This document shows, in pieces, positions 1-31,191 of a stretch of DNA of 64,000 nucleotides. Both the position numbers and the translations under genes were made by a program. The stretch is from positions 17,418,745 to 17,482,744 of the forward strand of contig CM075102.1 in assembly GCA_037576195.1 (NCBI GenBank), given 5' to 3'. Source of the DNA: Phytoseiulus persimilis (Eukaryota > Arthropoda > Arachnida > Mesostigmata > Phytoseiidae). The notes under the pieces are model-generated. The model was not told where the DNA came from and did not search any database. It was given only the letters and a program-made list of their open reading frames with translations. Position 1 is the first letter of the stretch. Each line of letters begins with the position of its first letter.

Positions 1-1424
1 TTGACCGTTATTCCGCATTCCCAACTGCTTGCGAGGACCTTGTTTGTGCGCGGAAAATTCGAATCGGTCGGAGAAGAGGGAACGAACACAGACAAAACCG
101 GAAATACTTCAACGTGTTGCGGTTCGAAGTACGCTCTCTGGAACAAAAACGGTCGGATTGACGCTCGAACGTAGCGGAAACGAGAAGCTTCGGTCTCCGC
201 CTCATTCTAGCACAGTCACTGGTCGAGTGCAGAGCTCTTGCTAGGACGAAGGCTGTTACGTGTTTACGCGGGCTGCGGTTCAAGCCAGCTCCGCGGGTCC
301 GTGGTGCTCTCCACGGCCGGCGTCACGTGACATCTCTCCCCCGCTAGGAACTCCTCTTCTGTGTGTCTTTTGCCTGTGTTTTGTTAAGTTCCATCCTCGG
401 CTGGCTCTGCGACCACCAGGACCAGCGACGGCGCGCAACCATGGTCAACGAATCCGATGCAACGACTGGCTTCAAGGTAGACACATGAATTTGAGGTGCA
501 AGTCGTAGCCGGCCCCGAATAGTCGCTTCACCTAGAAGACACGCAGAGGACGCCCGCCATGTTGATGACACGTTGAGGCTGGGGGACACTTTTCCCATCC
601 AGAGAGAGGAAGTCATTGAAGGATTCCCGTCGCACACATACACGGGAGCCTTTGCTGGCCAGCCGCCACAAATTGCTGCTCTCCTCCGTACGCTGATTTT
701 TCTGATGAGCCTCTTGTTCGAATCGCATCCACGGGACCACGAGCTCATGGTAATCCTGGCTAACTTGCCCTCTCTCGTAGCTCACTCCAGGGCACGTTAT
801 TTCTAGAAACTGATTGTGCGCAGAGTTCTGGAAGCTCTAGATGGGACTCCGGACCCAGAGTCTTCCAGAGAGTCGGAGTTATCGAAAGGCGGAGCTCATA
901 AGACGCTCGCAAGGAAGAGCTCCCGACACCGACGATGTTTGTTGACCGAGTCTCGCTCACCGCGAGGGTTCCACTGCGGCTGGCCGCTGCCATTTACGGC
1001 GATAATTTTTCAATCTCACGCAAGTTTCTGACAATGTATGAATCATTGCCGGCGTGGCGGAGCTTCGCTTTGGGACGTCGAGTGGACCATCCGCGTGTCA
1101 GTGACGTTCCACGTCTTCCTGCTCTATGGCCAGGCGAGGCTCCTCTCGGAACGGAGAAGAAGTTACGAGAGACAGCCAGTCAGTCAGTCAGATGGCTGGA
1201 CAGCTCTCACTCAACGAACAACCACCAAGTTGAGAGTAAAAACGAGGTCCCTGGACACATGTGGTTCCAAGAGACACAGACATAGGGAAAACACTCGCGG
1301 GCAGTTCGCTTCTTGGCTCACAATCTCACTCACCCAGGTGCCACGGCGGAAGCTAGTCCAGTAGTTTCTTGCGATTGCTCACTCGCGAAGCGTGTGAGAC
1401 GGTTCTCTGTACGAGTCAGTAGGA
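1..1424. other. Left flank, no gene recognised
   Basis: I see no recognisable coding exon, RNA gene or mobile element here. A short CAGT tandem repeat lies near 1175-1192. The stretch directly precedes the candidate first exon of the AHCYL-like gene, so its right part may hold that gene's promoter and 5' untranslated region. I see no convincing TATA box. Confidence 0.4.
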
Positions 1425-20196
<18,772 letters not shown>

Positions 20197-21213
20197 CAAA
20201 CGCGTTTCGAAACGACCGCTCCGCTCCTCTGGGTGCTTTGCATCCTCGTCTCTACGAGCGTCTGCGGGCACGGAGCGCTGCGAGGGCCAGCTCGGAAGAA
20301 ACGGCTCCGTCGGAAACGTGATGCGGATGGTCGGATTATTTCATGGCTTCGCAGAAGTTTTCAAGACTCGCATTTTGAGGCGGAGGATTTAATATACAGA
20401 GAGGTGGAAGCCGACACACATGCGCGCGAGCATGAGGACACGGAGTACGTGGCGAAGCAGAGTGCGAACTTACGCTAGTATTTTTCAGTCGATGCCGATC
20501 GATACTGAATCCTAACATTTCGCTCACTGCTATTGAGCAACATCAGCCGGCCGGGAGGTCGAGTAATGTGTTCACTGATTGTTCATGCCACCGATGCTAG
20601 CTATCAATTGATTCATGCCTCGATCCTCGATTGCTGATGTCATGAGGCGTGAGCCCTCTAGCCGTGCTAAGCAACGAGAGAGACGAAACAAAACAAATTC
20701 AAGGTGCATTCTGGATGATAAAACTTAGCGGTCAATTTAGAGGTTCGGATGGACGAAACGCCTCACTGGGACGGTAGACTGGACGGTTTTTGGAGAGCCA
20801 TTTATATTCGGAAGGATTGACTGTTTGTAATTGGTCATCTAGTTCTATCGATTTAACGTTGAGGAATCGGCGACAGCGTTTTCCCCGGATCACCGTCACC
20901 AGATATCGATAAGTACTGTACAATCCAGAAAAATTGAGCTCCATTCAAGAAATGTACTTTTCTGGGAACAATGTCTCCGATTCCTCCTCAGGAAACATGG
21001 ATATTTGTTCGTGCATGTTTATTAACTGAGCCAAACACGATGTTAATCGATGTGCACGATTAGGGTAATGAAAGACTCTTTGGAGGGCGAAGCTGAGATG
21101 TCAGATCTGTCGCCGTGTGCGAGCTCCTGAAAACGTCGGTGGGAAAGTGAGGGAAACTCGATCAGCCTACTGGAGGACCTCGCTGAGCATCTGTTGAGAG
21201 CTCGAAAGGCCAC
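20197..21213. other. Intergenic: 3' flank of the AHCYL-like gene
   Basis: No exon is recognised. A canonical AATAAA is not visible after the stop at 20196; an AATATA variant near 20391 could serve as poly(A) signal, but this is a guess. Confidence 0.4.
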
Positions 21214-21221
21214 GTATAAAA
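21214..21221 (+). promoter_or_regulatory. TATA box
   Basis: CGTATAAAAGCGGC is a near-perfect TATA box. It predicts a start of transcription around 21245, about 135 bases before the ATG at 21381 of the candidate membrane-protein gene. No other gene in the window has such a clear TATA element. Confidence 0.5.
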
Positions 21222-21380
21222 GCGGCCGTGAGATTGGCTGGATCCTATTGGGTTAGGACGGCGACGGCGATTATCGAATCATTAGACAAGACAGGGATTG
21301 GAACGTTGACTTAATAATTTCAGAAAACACGTGAAAATCCTGTTCAAGACAGATGAAGAAGTGACGGCAATACTGTTCTG

Positions 21381-21990
21381 ATGTATTTTTGGTACCAGGA
21401 GGGCGAAGCGATCCTCGGTAACGCCTCTGGGCGCTCAACGGTCGTTTCATCAAAGTACAAAAGTCAAAATGATGACAAAACCAATGGGAACTTGATTCTC
21501 TCCGAACTCTTACACGCAAATCTCTACAGCTGTTGACCAATGTCCGAATAACGACCCCGATCAGTCGTGTGTGTCATCGGTGAGTTTCCAGAGGAGTTCT
21601 CTTATCCTGGATGAAACTCCCAGCCCTCCTTCTACACAAATAGCCCAGGTAGCTGACGCTTATCTACTGGTACTATTTCTGTTCGTCATTCCAAATGTTC
21701 TGCTCATGATTTTCGATTCGATTCTCATCTCTTATATGATCATGGATATAACCAAGATTTCGAGAAACAGCTTCATTCCAATCCCCGAAGATAGAAAAAC
21801 AATTGAATCGACGAAAAGGAATAGCATCAGAGGTAAGGATGACATTCCACGTTACACCTTCGCTTCAAGGTTGCTTGCTGTCTTGCGCCAAGACTCAGAA
21901 CTGGGGAAGCGGAATAGAGACGATGACTTACGATGCAAGAGAGTCCATGACAAAATGCGAAGACTTTCATCTGAACTCAATCTATGTTGA
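21381..21990 (+). CDS. Candidate small single-pass membrane protein (or GPCR fragment), 3 exons
   Basis: Not recognised by family. Three exons join in phase: 21381-21417 (donor GGTAACG), 21530-21579 (acceptor TCTCTACAG, donor GGTGAGT) and 21649-21990 (acceptor TAGCCCAG, stop TGA). The introns are 112 and 69 bases, typical for this window. The product is 142 residues: a short N-terminal part with two cysteines (CPNNDPDQSC), one strongly hydrophobic segment of about 30 residues containing FVIPNVLL, then a basic, Lys/Arg-rich cytoplasmic-type tail. The hydrophobic segment and the Cys-bearing loop before it also resemble extracellular loop 2 and helix 5 of a class A GPCR, so this could be one part of a receptor whose other exons I could not find. 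A donor-like GTAAGG at 21833 would allow a shorter exon. Confidence 0.35.
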
Positions 21991-24339
21991 AATATAATGA
22001 ATATAATTGATAAAATGTCGTTCGATGATAGCGACCGAACTCGCTCGGTCACTCAGGATTAATTAGCTTCGATGGCTGGCCTTTTGTGTCAACTGTGGAG
22101 AGTGACAGTGCATACGGCGGTTTTTCTGGAGTGATCAACATGGAATGGATTCGATGGGATACGGTAGCTAGAGGAAATTTTAGAAAAAGCCTGTGTTGAT
22201 TGAGTTAGCCATGATGTCATGAAGATGAACCGAATTCCTTCGAAATTACCAATAGTGGACCGAGCGTGGTGACTTCCCAGAAGAGTGAGTCTCCGGAAAC
22301 TCTAACGCATCGGAGATCAGCGGAGATCTCCATTTTTCATTCCTCCCGGGAAATCCCGTGTTGACCTTTTATTTACAACAGCGGGAAGCGTCGGTCCATT
22401 ATCGAATCTTGAGTGCAGAACTTGCTTCCTCTTCGATAAACTATGTGTTCAATTAATTGATGGGAAGTCCACTCCCATGAAGCCAACCATCAAAAACTAC
22501 TCTTACTATTCCGTTCGGCATCGGCTACGGCTGATGCATTCTACCGAGCATTGAAATTGAGCTGAGTGAATAAACTGGATCGAAAAGTACTCCCTTGTCG
22601 TCGTTTCTGCGGGACAAGCGTGGTTGTCCTTCCCGTTGCGAAGGGAACTTAGCTATTCCGCGACGAGTTTTCGGAGATATAGCCAGGTCGCGAACGAAGC
22701 CAAGCATGTCCGTTATCAAATAACTGCTGTGGCACACGGAAATCACGGATATAAGCTGGTCGTTCTGGGTCGGGAATCCACGCATTTTACCCTTCCTCGT
22801 CATACCTTGCCCAGATTTTGGGCTTCTTTCATTTGATCGATAGCTGAAAGCGTGAAGAGTAGTTTGATCGTGGGATCGCAAGGACTCGTCCGGGGTCGCG
22901 TTCCATGGAGCGGCTCGTAGTTGACCCATTTTTGTTGGAAGGTCTCCTTCAACCGGCCCCAGAGACGACAAATAACCACCGGGCGTGTTCTTTCGGGTAT
23001 GATTCGATCCGGGGAAGGATACCGGAACAACGCGTCGAGCTCGCCTGAGCAACGGTTTGGAGTTTCCCAGAGAGCGTGCGATGGTCTGAGCGTAAAAAAC
23101 GCAGATTCTTCGAGAGACCCTCCGCGCCGTATATCCTCAGGGGAGGCGAATTCGGAACGAGTTCCGATAGCGGAAAGTTCTCAAACTGACCCTAACTAAC
23201 CGAGTGAGGAGTTTTCGCGACATTATGACTATTTTTAAAAAAAAACTAGGTCTCCCTCCTGAGACCCGGGACTGTCAGAGCTGGATTCTCGAGTGAAGAA
23301 AAATCTCGGATGCCTCAGGAGCCGTTCGTATCCTTGATCTGTGCTGTTGGCTTCCCACGCTGCTGATATCGGTCCTCACCAGGAAGGGAGGACAGTCAGA
23401 ACTCCGACAGCATTTTTGAACGAACCGTAAATGTATATGGCTCAACGACTGTCCGCTAAATAGTAGTGATAGTCAAGATCCCGGAGACAAGCTCCATTGA
23501 GCCCGCAACAAAGCCCGTAAACCCGCGGCCTTGGGACCGCCGGCCTTCAGCCTGCGGTTTCCATTTGCAGGCTTCCGATAGCGCAAACCCGTAAAAATTG
23601 AAGACCGCGGGCTCGTGGTCCTGGGAACGCGGGCTTTTGCAAACCCTAGTCTCGACCCCAGAGTGCCAGCTCTCCAACAGAGTGCCAGGCTGTGGTTTCC
23701 TGAGTTGCGCCCTAGCAGTTTTGGCTCTCTTAACCATCTTTTGTGTGCAGCCTTCCATGCCTCCGTATCAGCTCTAAGAAACTCAGGTTACGGAACCTCT
23801 CTTCCAATTCTCTTGCTCTTCCTGTCCACCCAGAATCGGTCTAGATCAGCCGGTCGGCCTCCCCTCGCGAAGTCGACTGCAACTGTCTTGCTCTGAATGG
23901 TTGCGAAGCCCTTGCCCCTACAGAAGACGGTCAGCCCTTCGATCGCTGAACGAACCGCTCACGGATGCTTGCTGTTGAGAACGGTGTCGTGAGCGCAACA
24001 TATCATCTCCAACGACTTCAGATCTTGCCCGAGGACTTTCTGATAGCCCCCAGAGAGTAAATGGGCTGAGGCTATCAGCTTGAGCCCCTCCAGTCGTATG
24101 ATTGAAGGCTCCCACGTCCCACGGAAGTGAGGCACTCCCGCCTCGAAATCCGAATCTCATGGACCGCATAATTGGACGAGAGCTACTTCTCTCTGAAAGC
24201 ATGAGAATGCTCCACACATGCTCCACGAACCCATCCGTGAACTCCCAAGGACTGAGCGTTTGTTCATTTTCGAAATGATGTGACGCATGGGATTCCGTTT
24301 GATCTCTCACCGACGGTTCCTCCTTCTTTGAGTTGATGC
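21991..24339. other. Intergenic between the membrane-protein candidate and RPAP1
   Basis: No recognisable exon. A 175-codon open frame on the minus strand (22525-23052) has no domain I know and looks like chance. A GC-rich cluster of short inverted and direct repeats occupies 23500-23645. Confidence 0.4.
23500..23645. repeat. GC-rich cluster of short inverted and direct repeats
   Basis: The stretch contains a GCCTGC...GCAGGC inverted pair around GGTTTCCATTT, two direct copies of CCCGTAAA each followed by CCGCGG, and imperfectly inverted ends (CAAAGCCCG on the left, CGGGCTTTTG on the right). It could be a remnant of a small non-autonomous element, but no clean terminal repeat or target duplication is visible. 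Confidence 0.3.
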
Positions 24340-24345
24340 TTTATT
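24340..24345 (-). terminator. Poly(A) signal AATAAA of RPAP1
   Basis: TTTATT on the plus strand reads AATAAA on the minus strand, about 40 bases after the RPAP1 stop codon at 24383-24385. This is a suitable place for the 3' end of that mRNA. Confidence 0.7.
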
Positions 24346-24382
24346 GTTCAGCTATGGTTGACATCAACCACGGGGATCCAGA

Positions 24383-27300
24383 TTATAACAGGTGTCCAAT
24401 CAAGATTTTGTACATGAGCGGATTCCGATTTTCCAAAACAGTACCTGGGGACAACACGAGCCGAGGATCGATGAGAGGGAAGACAACGGGTTCCTCGATC
24501 AAAGAAAAATGTCATATCATCAGCCTCACAGACAACAACAGTACCTGAAGAAAGAGCAGATTTGTAGGCGGTCAACAAATCAGGATCAGTTTCTCGAGGT
24601 AGCACGAAATTCGGGAGATGGATGCCCGCTTCGGCGACCGTTATCGCGCGGAGCACCGGAGAGTTTTCGATGTAGAGAACTTTTCGGATGTCTTTGTGGT
24701 AACACATTTGTAGAGGACACAACAGATACAGCGAGAAAACGGCGTCGCCATAGGAGCACGCCCCGAATTGCTCTATGAGGAGAGGGTAGCTGCGGGAGAA
24801 AAAAATATTGCTTCAAAAAGCCCCACAACATTTCCGAGGCTCCCCAGCCGTCAGGGTTAGAGTTCGATTCGGATTCTTTTCCGTCCCGTTGCAGTAGCGG
24901 CCGGATTGAGCACTCACAAGTCAGAGAACGCCGGCAAGTCTCTCAACCTGAATGAGTGTCGATCGAATTCCATTTTCTGGGCCATGGGAGAAATCAGCGT
25001 CGAGAATAGAATTCCAAGTTGCGTCCTCACCGCATCATCCAGGAATGTCTCGCAATCTGGAACAACAAAAAGCGATTAAGGGAAAAAACAGTGATCTGCA
25101 TCTCTGGAGGGACCCGATCGTTCGCGCTTCGGCATCGCCTCGCTCCACCGTGAAATGGCTGACGATGTTCAGCTCGGCTCCAAAAGTGACGAACCTATAA
25201 CGAACACTGACGCCAACCGCACGAAGTTCACCAGAGGATGGAGCAGCTGCATCGTGTCCGATGTGTACGCTAGGAGAAGAACGTTCTGGAGGCATTGTAG
25301 TATTGGTTCGAGATTCGAGACATCGTCTCGCTCCTCTTTTTTGGCTCCTTCTTGGGTGGATTTTCCCCGTTTCAAAGATTCCGCGTACAGCATACGTAAA
25401 GGGAAGTACATCCAGTCTTTCGGCAACAGTCCGTCGGTGAACAAGAACTCACATTGAGAACTTTTCGATGCGCTTGGGTCCCTGAAAGGGAGTGCGGTGC
25501 CATATGACCAGGAACTTCTAGCAGAAAGTCACACAAGTTTCCCGTCACATCCCTCCTTGCCATCAAGAGATGAAACTTACAAATATTTGGAAGGTATGCT
25601 GCCTGACAAAAAGTTGACCGTATCGATGGCGGAGCACGTCACCGACGATATTTCGTCAAGAATTTTCCTAACCGGGCTGCGAGCGATCTCCTCACCCACG
25701 TTCGCTGTGTGCTTCGCAATTATATCATCGACGCCACATCTGAAAAGCACGATGAATTTTTGAAACTTCTGATCGGAGGGATTGTTTCCACGTGCGTTCA
25801 TTGAAAAGGAGAACATCCATGAGTACGCGAGAATCAAATTAGGGCTCACCCATCCAATATGAATTGTGGATTATTGATGATGTTCAGCATGCTCCGGACT
25901 GCGATCGATCTATCCGGACTGAACAAAGGTAGGACATTCAACGCGCATTGGCGATAAAATTTCAGCGAAGGTTCCGAAGCTGTCTCGAGTGGCGAATGGC
26001 TTGCTGGAGAGTAGACAGCCTCGGAGAGACGAATCGTTCTGTACAACAGCGAAGTTTCGGTGCGTGCGAACCAGCTCGAGAGCAAATCGGGCGAAGCCAT
26101 TCTGTTCAAGTACTTCACGAGTCCCTCGTCGCGGAGCATCCTCGTAGCCAGCTTTGTGGAGTCAGACACACCCTCCGCAACACAGGTCCAGACGAAGTAG
26201 AGAACCGAGTTCAAGAAGAACACGGGATTGCTCTCATTAGCTAGGGAAATGACAGATTCTGGAATAGGAGCGTAGGTTCGATGAAAACCTCGCATCGTAA
26301 TCTCGTGGCTGAACTCCTTTTACTGAGCTTGCAGATATCCTCTCAAAGTTTGCGGTCAACGAGGAAGAACGATTCCAGAGAGCAAGAGTACCATACAACG
26401 AATACGCACCGTCGCCAAATCGGATTGTTGCCAAGCTTGTGAGTGCGGCAACGTCCCTCTGTGCCCCGAAGCTCTTCGCCTGAGATAGTAGCATCGAGAG
26501 CCGTTCCATGTCATGCCACAGTTTGGTCCATTTGCTCTGAGATATGCTTAGTAGGGCTGATATCACGGGCAGGATGTCCACGTCTTTTTTGTGGCATCGT
26601 AGGTCGGCTAGGAAGCGGAGAACAACGGAAATAGTTCCGAACGCGGTCAGCCGCAGATTGTCTTCTGAGAGGTTTCGAAGCCATCGTTGGCAAGCGGACA
26701 TTGCCGCGTCGATCACAACCGATGGCAACGCCGTCCAATCATCACAGTCGCTTAGAACGATGTTTCGCATGCGGGCGTGCACGCACTGGATCAAACACGA
26801 CGCGTACAGCAGGTCAAATATCTGCTGATCCCCGTGCAGACTCTGACACGAGATCTGGAAACCAGGCGGATGATTCGGTACTTCGAGTGATTCTGGATCC
26901 TCCTCCTGCTTCGAGCTCATCTTTCGTGAATGGATTGATCTTTGTTGCGAGCCTCGAGATGAACGGACATAGGCCTGGACTGACCTGCTTCGCGAATTGC
27001 ATTTGTCGAATGATGATTGGAGATAGATCATCGAAAAGCTCCACCACAAGGCCGTGTCGCAGCAACACTCTCAGGAGACGTAGTGTCTCCAATTGCAGCT
27101 TGAGAATTTCTTGCTTTGGCAGTTTGTTTTCGCTGGAAAGTGGCGGAAATCAGTCAAAGGAATCCGACTACTTCTACGGAAGGCCGACTGATGGGAACCG
27201 ACAAATCGCACATCTGCATTCAAGTTCAACTTACTCGGGATCAAGGTTGAGGAACACTGCGATTATCCGTTCGAGCCGAAGCTCCACAAGAAGTTTCACC

Positions 27301-30300
27301 GACACAGAATTCGATGATTGGCATAACACGCGGAGGAACTTCATTGCCAACGCCAGCGGTACACCCTCCGTTGTAGCCAGTTTTCCTGAAACGACTTCAG
27401 CCACATTCCAGCCGTGAAGAGGCAGGTAGGCATGGGCTATGAAAGGGCAGAGCCGGGGGCATTCCGCTATTCTTCTTGCTGAGTCTGGGCAGTGTCTCGC
27501 GATCCGAGTCAGAACCCCGAGAGCTGCGGCGACACCTCCAGCGTCTGGCTGGCACACCTCGAGCAGATACCTTTGGGAAAGGATAGGACCCTCAGGAAAT
27601 GAGCAAGTCGAGAGGAGTTTCGGGAAGAGGGGAACGTTACATCCCGCTTGTTATCCTCCGGAAAGACTCAGGAACACACCTTATTCGAGGCAGAACATTC
27701 ATCCGCACGAGCCCTTGCACGATGTCGACAGCGACCAACTCCGCGTCGGACAGTTGATCTGTGTCATCGGGGCCATCCTCAGGGAGGTTCTTCACCGCAG
27801 GTCGCAAATACGGTTCTTCGTCGATCCAGTCGAAGATGAGATCAAGACAAATCTGGAACGATATCAATTAGCTTCCCATCCTTCGCGGCCCATCTGAAGT
27901 TCACCCTCCAGGGCACTAATGATGCCGGGAACGTGGGTTCTGATGCTGAGTGTCTATCCTTCAGAGTTTTGGGGAGCAGAAATCGTCATCTCATCGAAAA
28001 GTCGAGCAACACATCTCGAATTCAAACGATTATCCGGGGGGTTAGAGCCCCTTGAACTGAAGGAAAGGAAATAAGCGCCATCCAGTGATCAAATCTGGTA
28101 TTCACTGAGAAATGTCTGTTGTGGATGATACCACTCCACCGAGGGCGCTTCGTGAAATTCAACAACTCAGCTGACGCAGGGCGTCGACGCAGAATGTTCA
28201 ATAATGGCGATCGCCGCCAGATGCAGCTGGAAGCAACGCATGTTTTCGAAGCTGGTTTTCCTCCCGGATCTCTCCCGGAATCAATCTAATTTCATGGATC
28301 ATCAACAACGCCCGAACTCTCCAGCTTTATCCATCTATCAACGCACAAATCATTGACCCGGGATTGATGGGAATTTCGAAGAACTATGCTCGAAGCACGG
28401 CTCCTAATGATGACACGGATATCGCGCGCAGTGGCGGTTCCATATCAAAATGTGGAGGCGAAGGTTTCGTGACTTCTGTTCCAGTTTGGTGAGGCTGCAT
28501 TCGTGGACAGGGTCTTCCTTTCCGCACACTGATATCCTCCGTTCGACAGAGGAATCCTTCCCCAACCCTTCGAAACAGGAAGGGGGTCCATATGACTTAT
28601 CAACGTGGCGTTTAGGCCGCCTGAACGTCACGGTACGCCGCCAACGGATCGAACCCCAAATCCGATAAAAATGCCTGAGCGGGCCGGAAGGTCCGGCTTC
28701 GCGAGGGAGGCAGTGAATATTCCCATCGGAGGCAGGACGTAATTCTGGCGGTTCCGAGAAGTGCGCGAAGTAATGGGATTCATGAAGGGGGACGGTGACC
28801 GAGCACTGTATCGAGACATGAGCCGGCGCTTATATACAGGAGTAATGAGGATGATTGTTACTCTGAAGTTTTGCCCGCAAGCGTTCGTCGACTGAATCAC
28901 GAAACCCGCGAGAAATTTCACCTCGTCATCGGCCGTCTCTGTCTCTGTTCCAGAACTCTTCTCGTCCTCTACTCGTTCCTAGTATCCTCGCGTCTTCTTC
29001 TCGCTCGATTGTGAGTGTTCCAGTTGACTCACCTCATCGTTGGGGTTGACAACGAGACTTTGAAGTGTTTTGAGCGCTTCCGATAACTGTGTCGTGCTCT
29101 GATCATCCAAAGCTACTCTCAGAAGTATAGCGAAGCCGTTTTCAACCAATGACTCAATGAGGCCTGGTCCATCCGGGAAGCAATTGTCGTACTTTCCGCA
29201 ATGATGCTGAAAGCCGGAAGATACCGTTCTAATTCATATACGGAGTGAGATATGGAGCGGTACGTCTCAAATCTACATGGAAGTTCTGTTTGCTCCTGGC
29301 TCCTATTCGATAACCGTCGCGCGATCTAACCAATCTTGCGGATGCAGAAGGCGAACTCACGTTGTTCAAGATATTCGAGAAAACTTGGAGGGCCAAGATT
29401 CGCTGAGACTGGACTGCAGAGCTGAGGAGCTTGGCCAGTTCATCAACAGTGTACCCTGCTCGTTCCGGCTCATCGCCATGATGATGAAGACCGCTCTGAG
29501 TGGGCATATCGACATCGGGAGCTAGGATGCGACCTGTTGTCGAAAAAACTTGGATGTTTGAGAAGCTAACCCTCTCGATCGCCCCCGTCAGCTCCTTCTC
29601 CTTCGAATGGAAATCTCACCCTCTAGATCAAACCTGCAGGTGAATTTCCTGCCATCGTCGGATTTCTTCAGCTTCGGAAGCAGAGTCATCCAAGCTAATT
29701 TCTCTTTCTCGACGGCACCCATATTCGGGAACTTGGACATATCCGATGGTTTCAGAGGTAGTTCCTCTTCCACGAATTCGGCTGTGCTAGGGCCGTCAGG
29801 AGCAGCACGTTCGGATGTGAGAAGTCCTTGTAGGGTGGCATCATCCAGCTACATCAGTGGGACCAATGTTGTTTCTGGATTTTCAGAAATAAATCCTGCT
29901 CCCCTAACGGAGCTAGAAACAAACCTCCATTGAGCTCACAAAGGCTCCGTTCAACATGGAAATAACTCACTTGGGAACCACCACGAAGGATCTGTTGGAC
30001 CGCCGGCTTTTTTTGGGTTCGCTTGCTCTTTATGAAATTCACCAGGCTCGGGTCCAACTTCCCGAGCAGCTCGGACTGAGCTTGCCGGATTTCATCCATC
30101 GACATAGACTGCAATTTCCTCAAGTTCTCTTGATGTATTTCCTCGTACTCCGCTGCAACGACATCAAAGTTTAAGTGCCATTAGTTCGGTTCATAACTGG
30201 CGCGTCAAGCAATGAACGATCACTTCGTATGGAGAAGCCAAGACGACTCGGTTGGCAAACCAAAACTTACAGTCCATAAGTTCTTCAACAGACGACGTCT

Positions 30301-30910
30301 CCGGGACCGGCTTGAAATTCTGTTGAGCAGTCAAACAGCTCATGAAGATACTTTTTCCCTCCTGTGCAGAGATTGTTAAATCTCTCCTGGCGACCGTGGG
30401 AAACGGTTTGGGAAGACTCTCCAACATCGGAGCCTCTGGTACGTATATTGCCGTTCCAGGCCTCTCCTTGAGGGAACAGGACAACGATTTTTACTGTGTA
30501 TCTTTCGAATCCAGTTCACAGGATTCTTCAATGGAAACAGTTCCAACTATTCCTCGTCATCGCATACTTATGAGTGAGATCGGAATTCTACATCGGTCCT
30601 CGAACTTCTCATCGTGAAATATGTACTCCGGGTCAAATCGAACACTCACGACGAGATCTTGCATGACAACATCGTCTGAGGCGCTTCCCGGAGCTCGACT
30701 TCCTCGTTCTCGAGCTTGTTCCCGCTCAGCTTTAAACCGTGATTGTTTCTTGACAACGTGCTTCGATGCTTCATCTTCCGAGCTTCGCTTGTCAGACGGC
30801 TTCCCTCTTTTCAAAATAGCCGATGCTTTGGTTCTTGCACTCATGAATGCCTCCTGTTGTTGCTCGAGGTCAGCCACATCCTCTGAGGGCTTGGGTCGGT
30901 TAACGAACAT
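24383..30910 (-). CDS. RPAP1: RNA polymerase II-associated protein 1 (about 17 exons)
   Basis: RPAP1 takes part in assembly and nuclear delivery of RNA polymerase II and supports the Mediator-Pol II contact. Exons supported, 5' to 3' on the minus strand: 30650-30910, a small unresolved exon near 30560-30610, 30271-30466, 29971-30152, 29620-29848, 29361-29521, 29034-29207, 27680-27852, 27235-27570, about 26930-27132, about 26390-26870, 25850-about 26290, 25581-25768, 25195-25481, 24918-25056, 24545-24789, 24383-24444. Landmarks: the start MFVNRPKPSED matches the family's N-terminal RPKP motif; the RPAP1 N-domain has SMDEIRQAQSELLGKLDP; the C-domain has CRFDLE then GLHHHGDEPERAGYTVDEL. Later come NGFAILLRVALDD, ARRIAECPRL and LLPKDWMYFPLRMLY, and the end is TVLENRNPLMYKIL. 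Length is roughly 1,250 residues (human 1,393). The largest intron is 27853-29033. Two junctions (26290-26390 and 26870-26930) and the second exon are not settled; no stop forces a pseudogene reading. Confidence 0.92.
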
Positions 30911-31180
30911 TGTGATGAAGTCCTGTAAAACATCTCTGACGAATCTTAGCTCATCGCCCATAAGTCAACCCTCATCAGAAGCTACCGGCGGAATCTATCG
31001 TTCAAACCAGACATGCGCGCGGAAACTTTGGATGTGTTCAGAACTGGCAACAGCAAATCGCAGAGGCTCACCGCAAGTAATACACCACCGAGTGCCACCT
31101 GGGATCCTTTATTCTCTCAGCAAGAGTCAGTTTTTCGTGATCGGAAAAACTCGGCGGCTCCCAGCCGCTGGTCGGAGGAG

Positions 31181-31191
31181 GCCGCCATCTT
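31181..31191 (-). promoter_or_regulatory. YY1-like core promoter element (AAGATGGCGGC)
   Basis: On the minus strand this reads AAGATGGCGGC, the YY1-type element that sits at or just downstream of transcription starts of many TATA-less housekeeping genes. It lies about 270 bases upstream of the RPAP1 ATG (30910) and points the same way, so it probably marks the RPAP1 start. The Nudix gene on the other strand begins about 670 bases further right, so a shared divergent promoter is possible. Confidence 0.4.

Noticed and set aside
22525..23052. 175-codon minus-strand frame
   Set aside because: No domain, signal peptide or membrane segment; no supporting splice structure.
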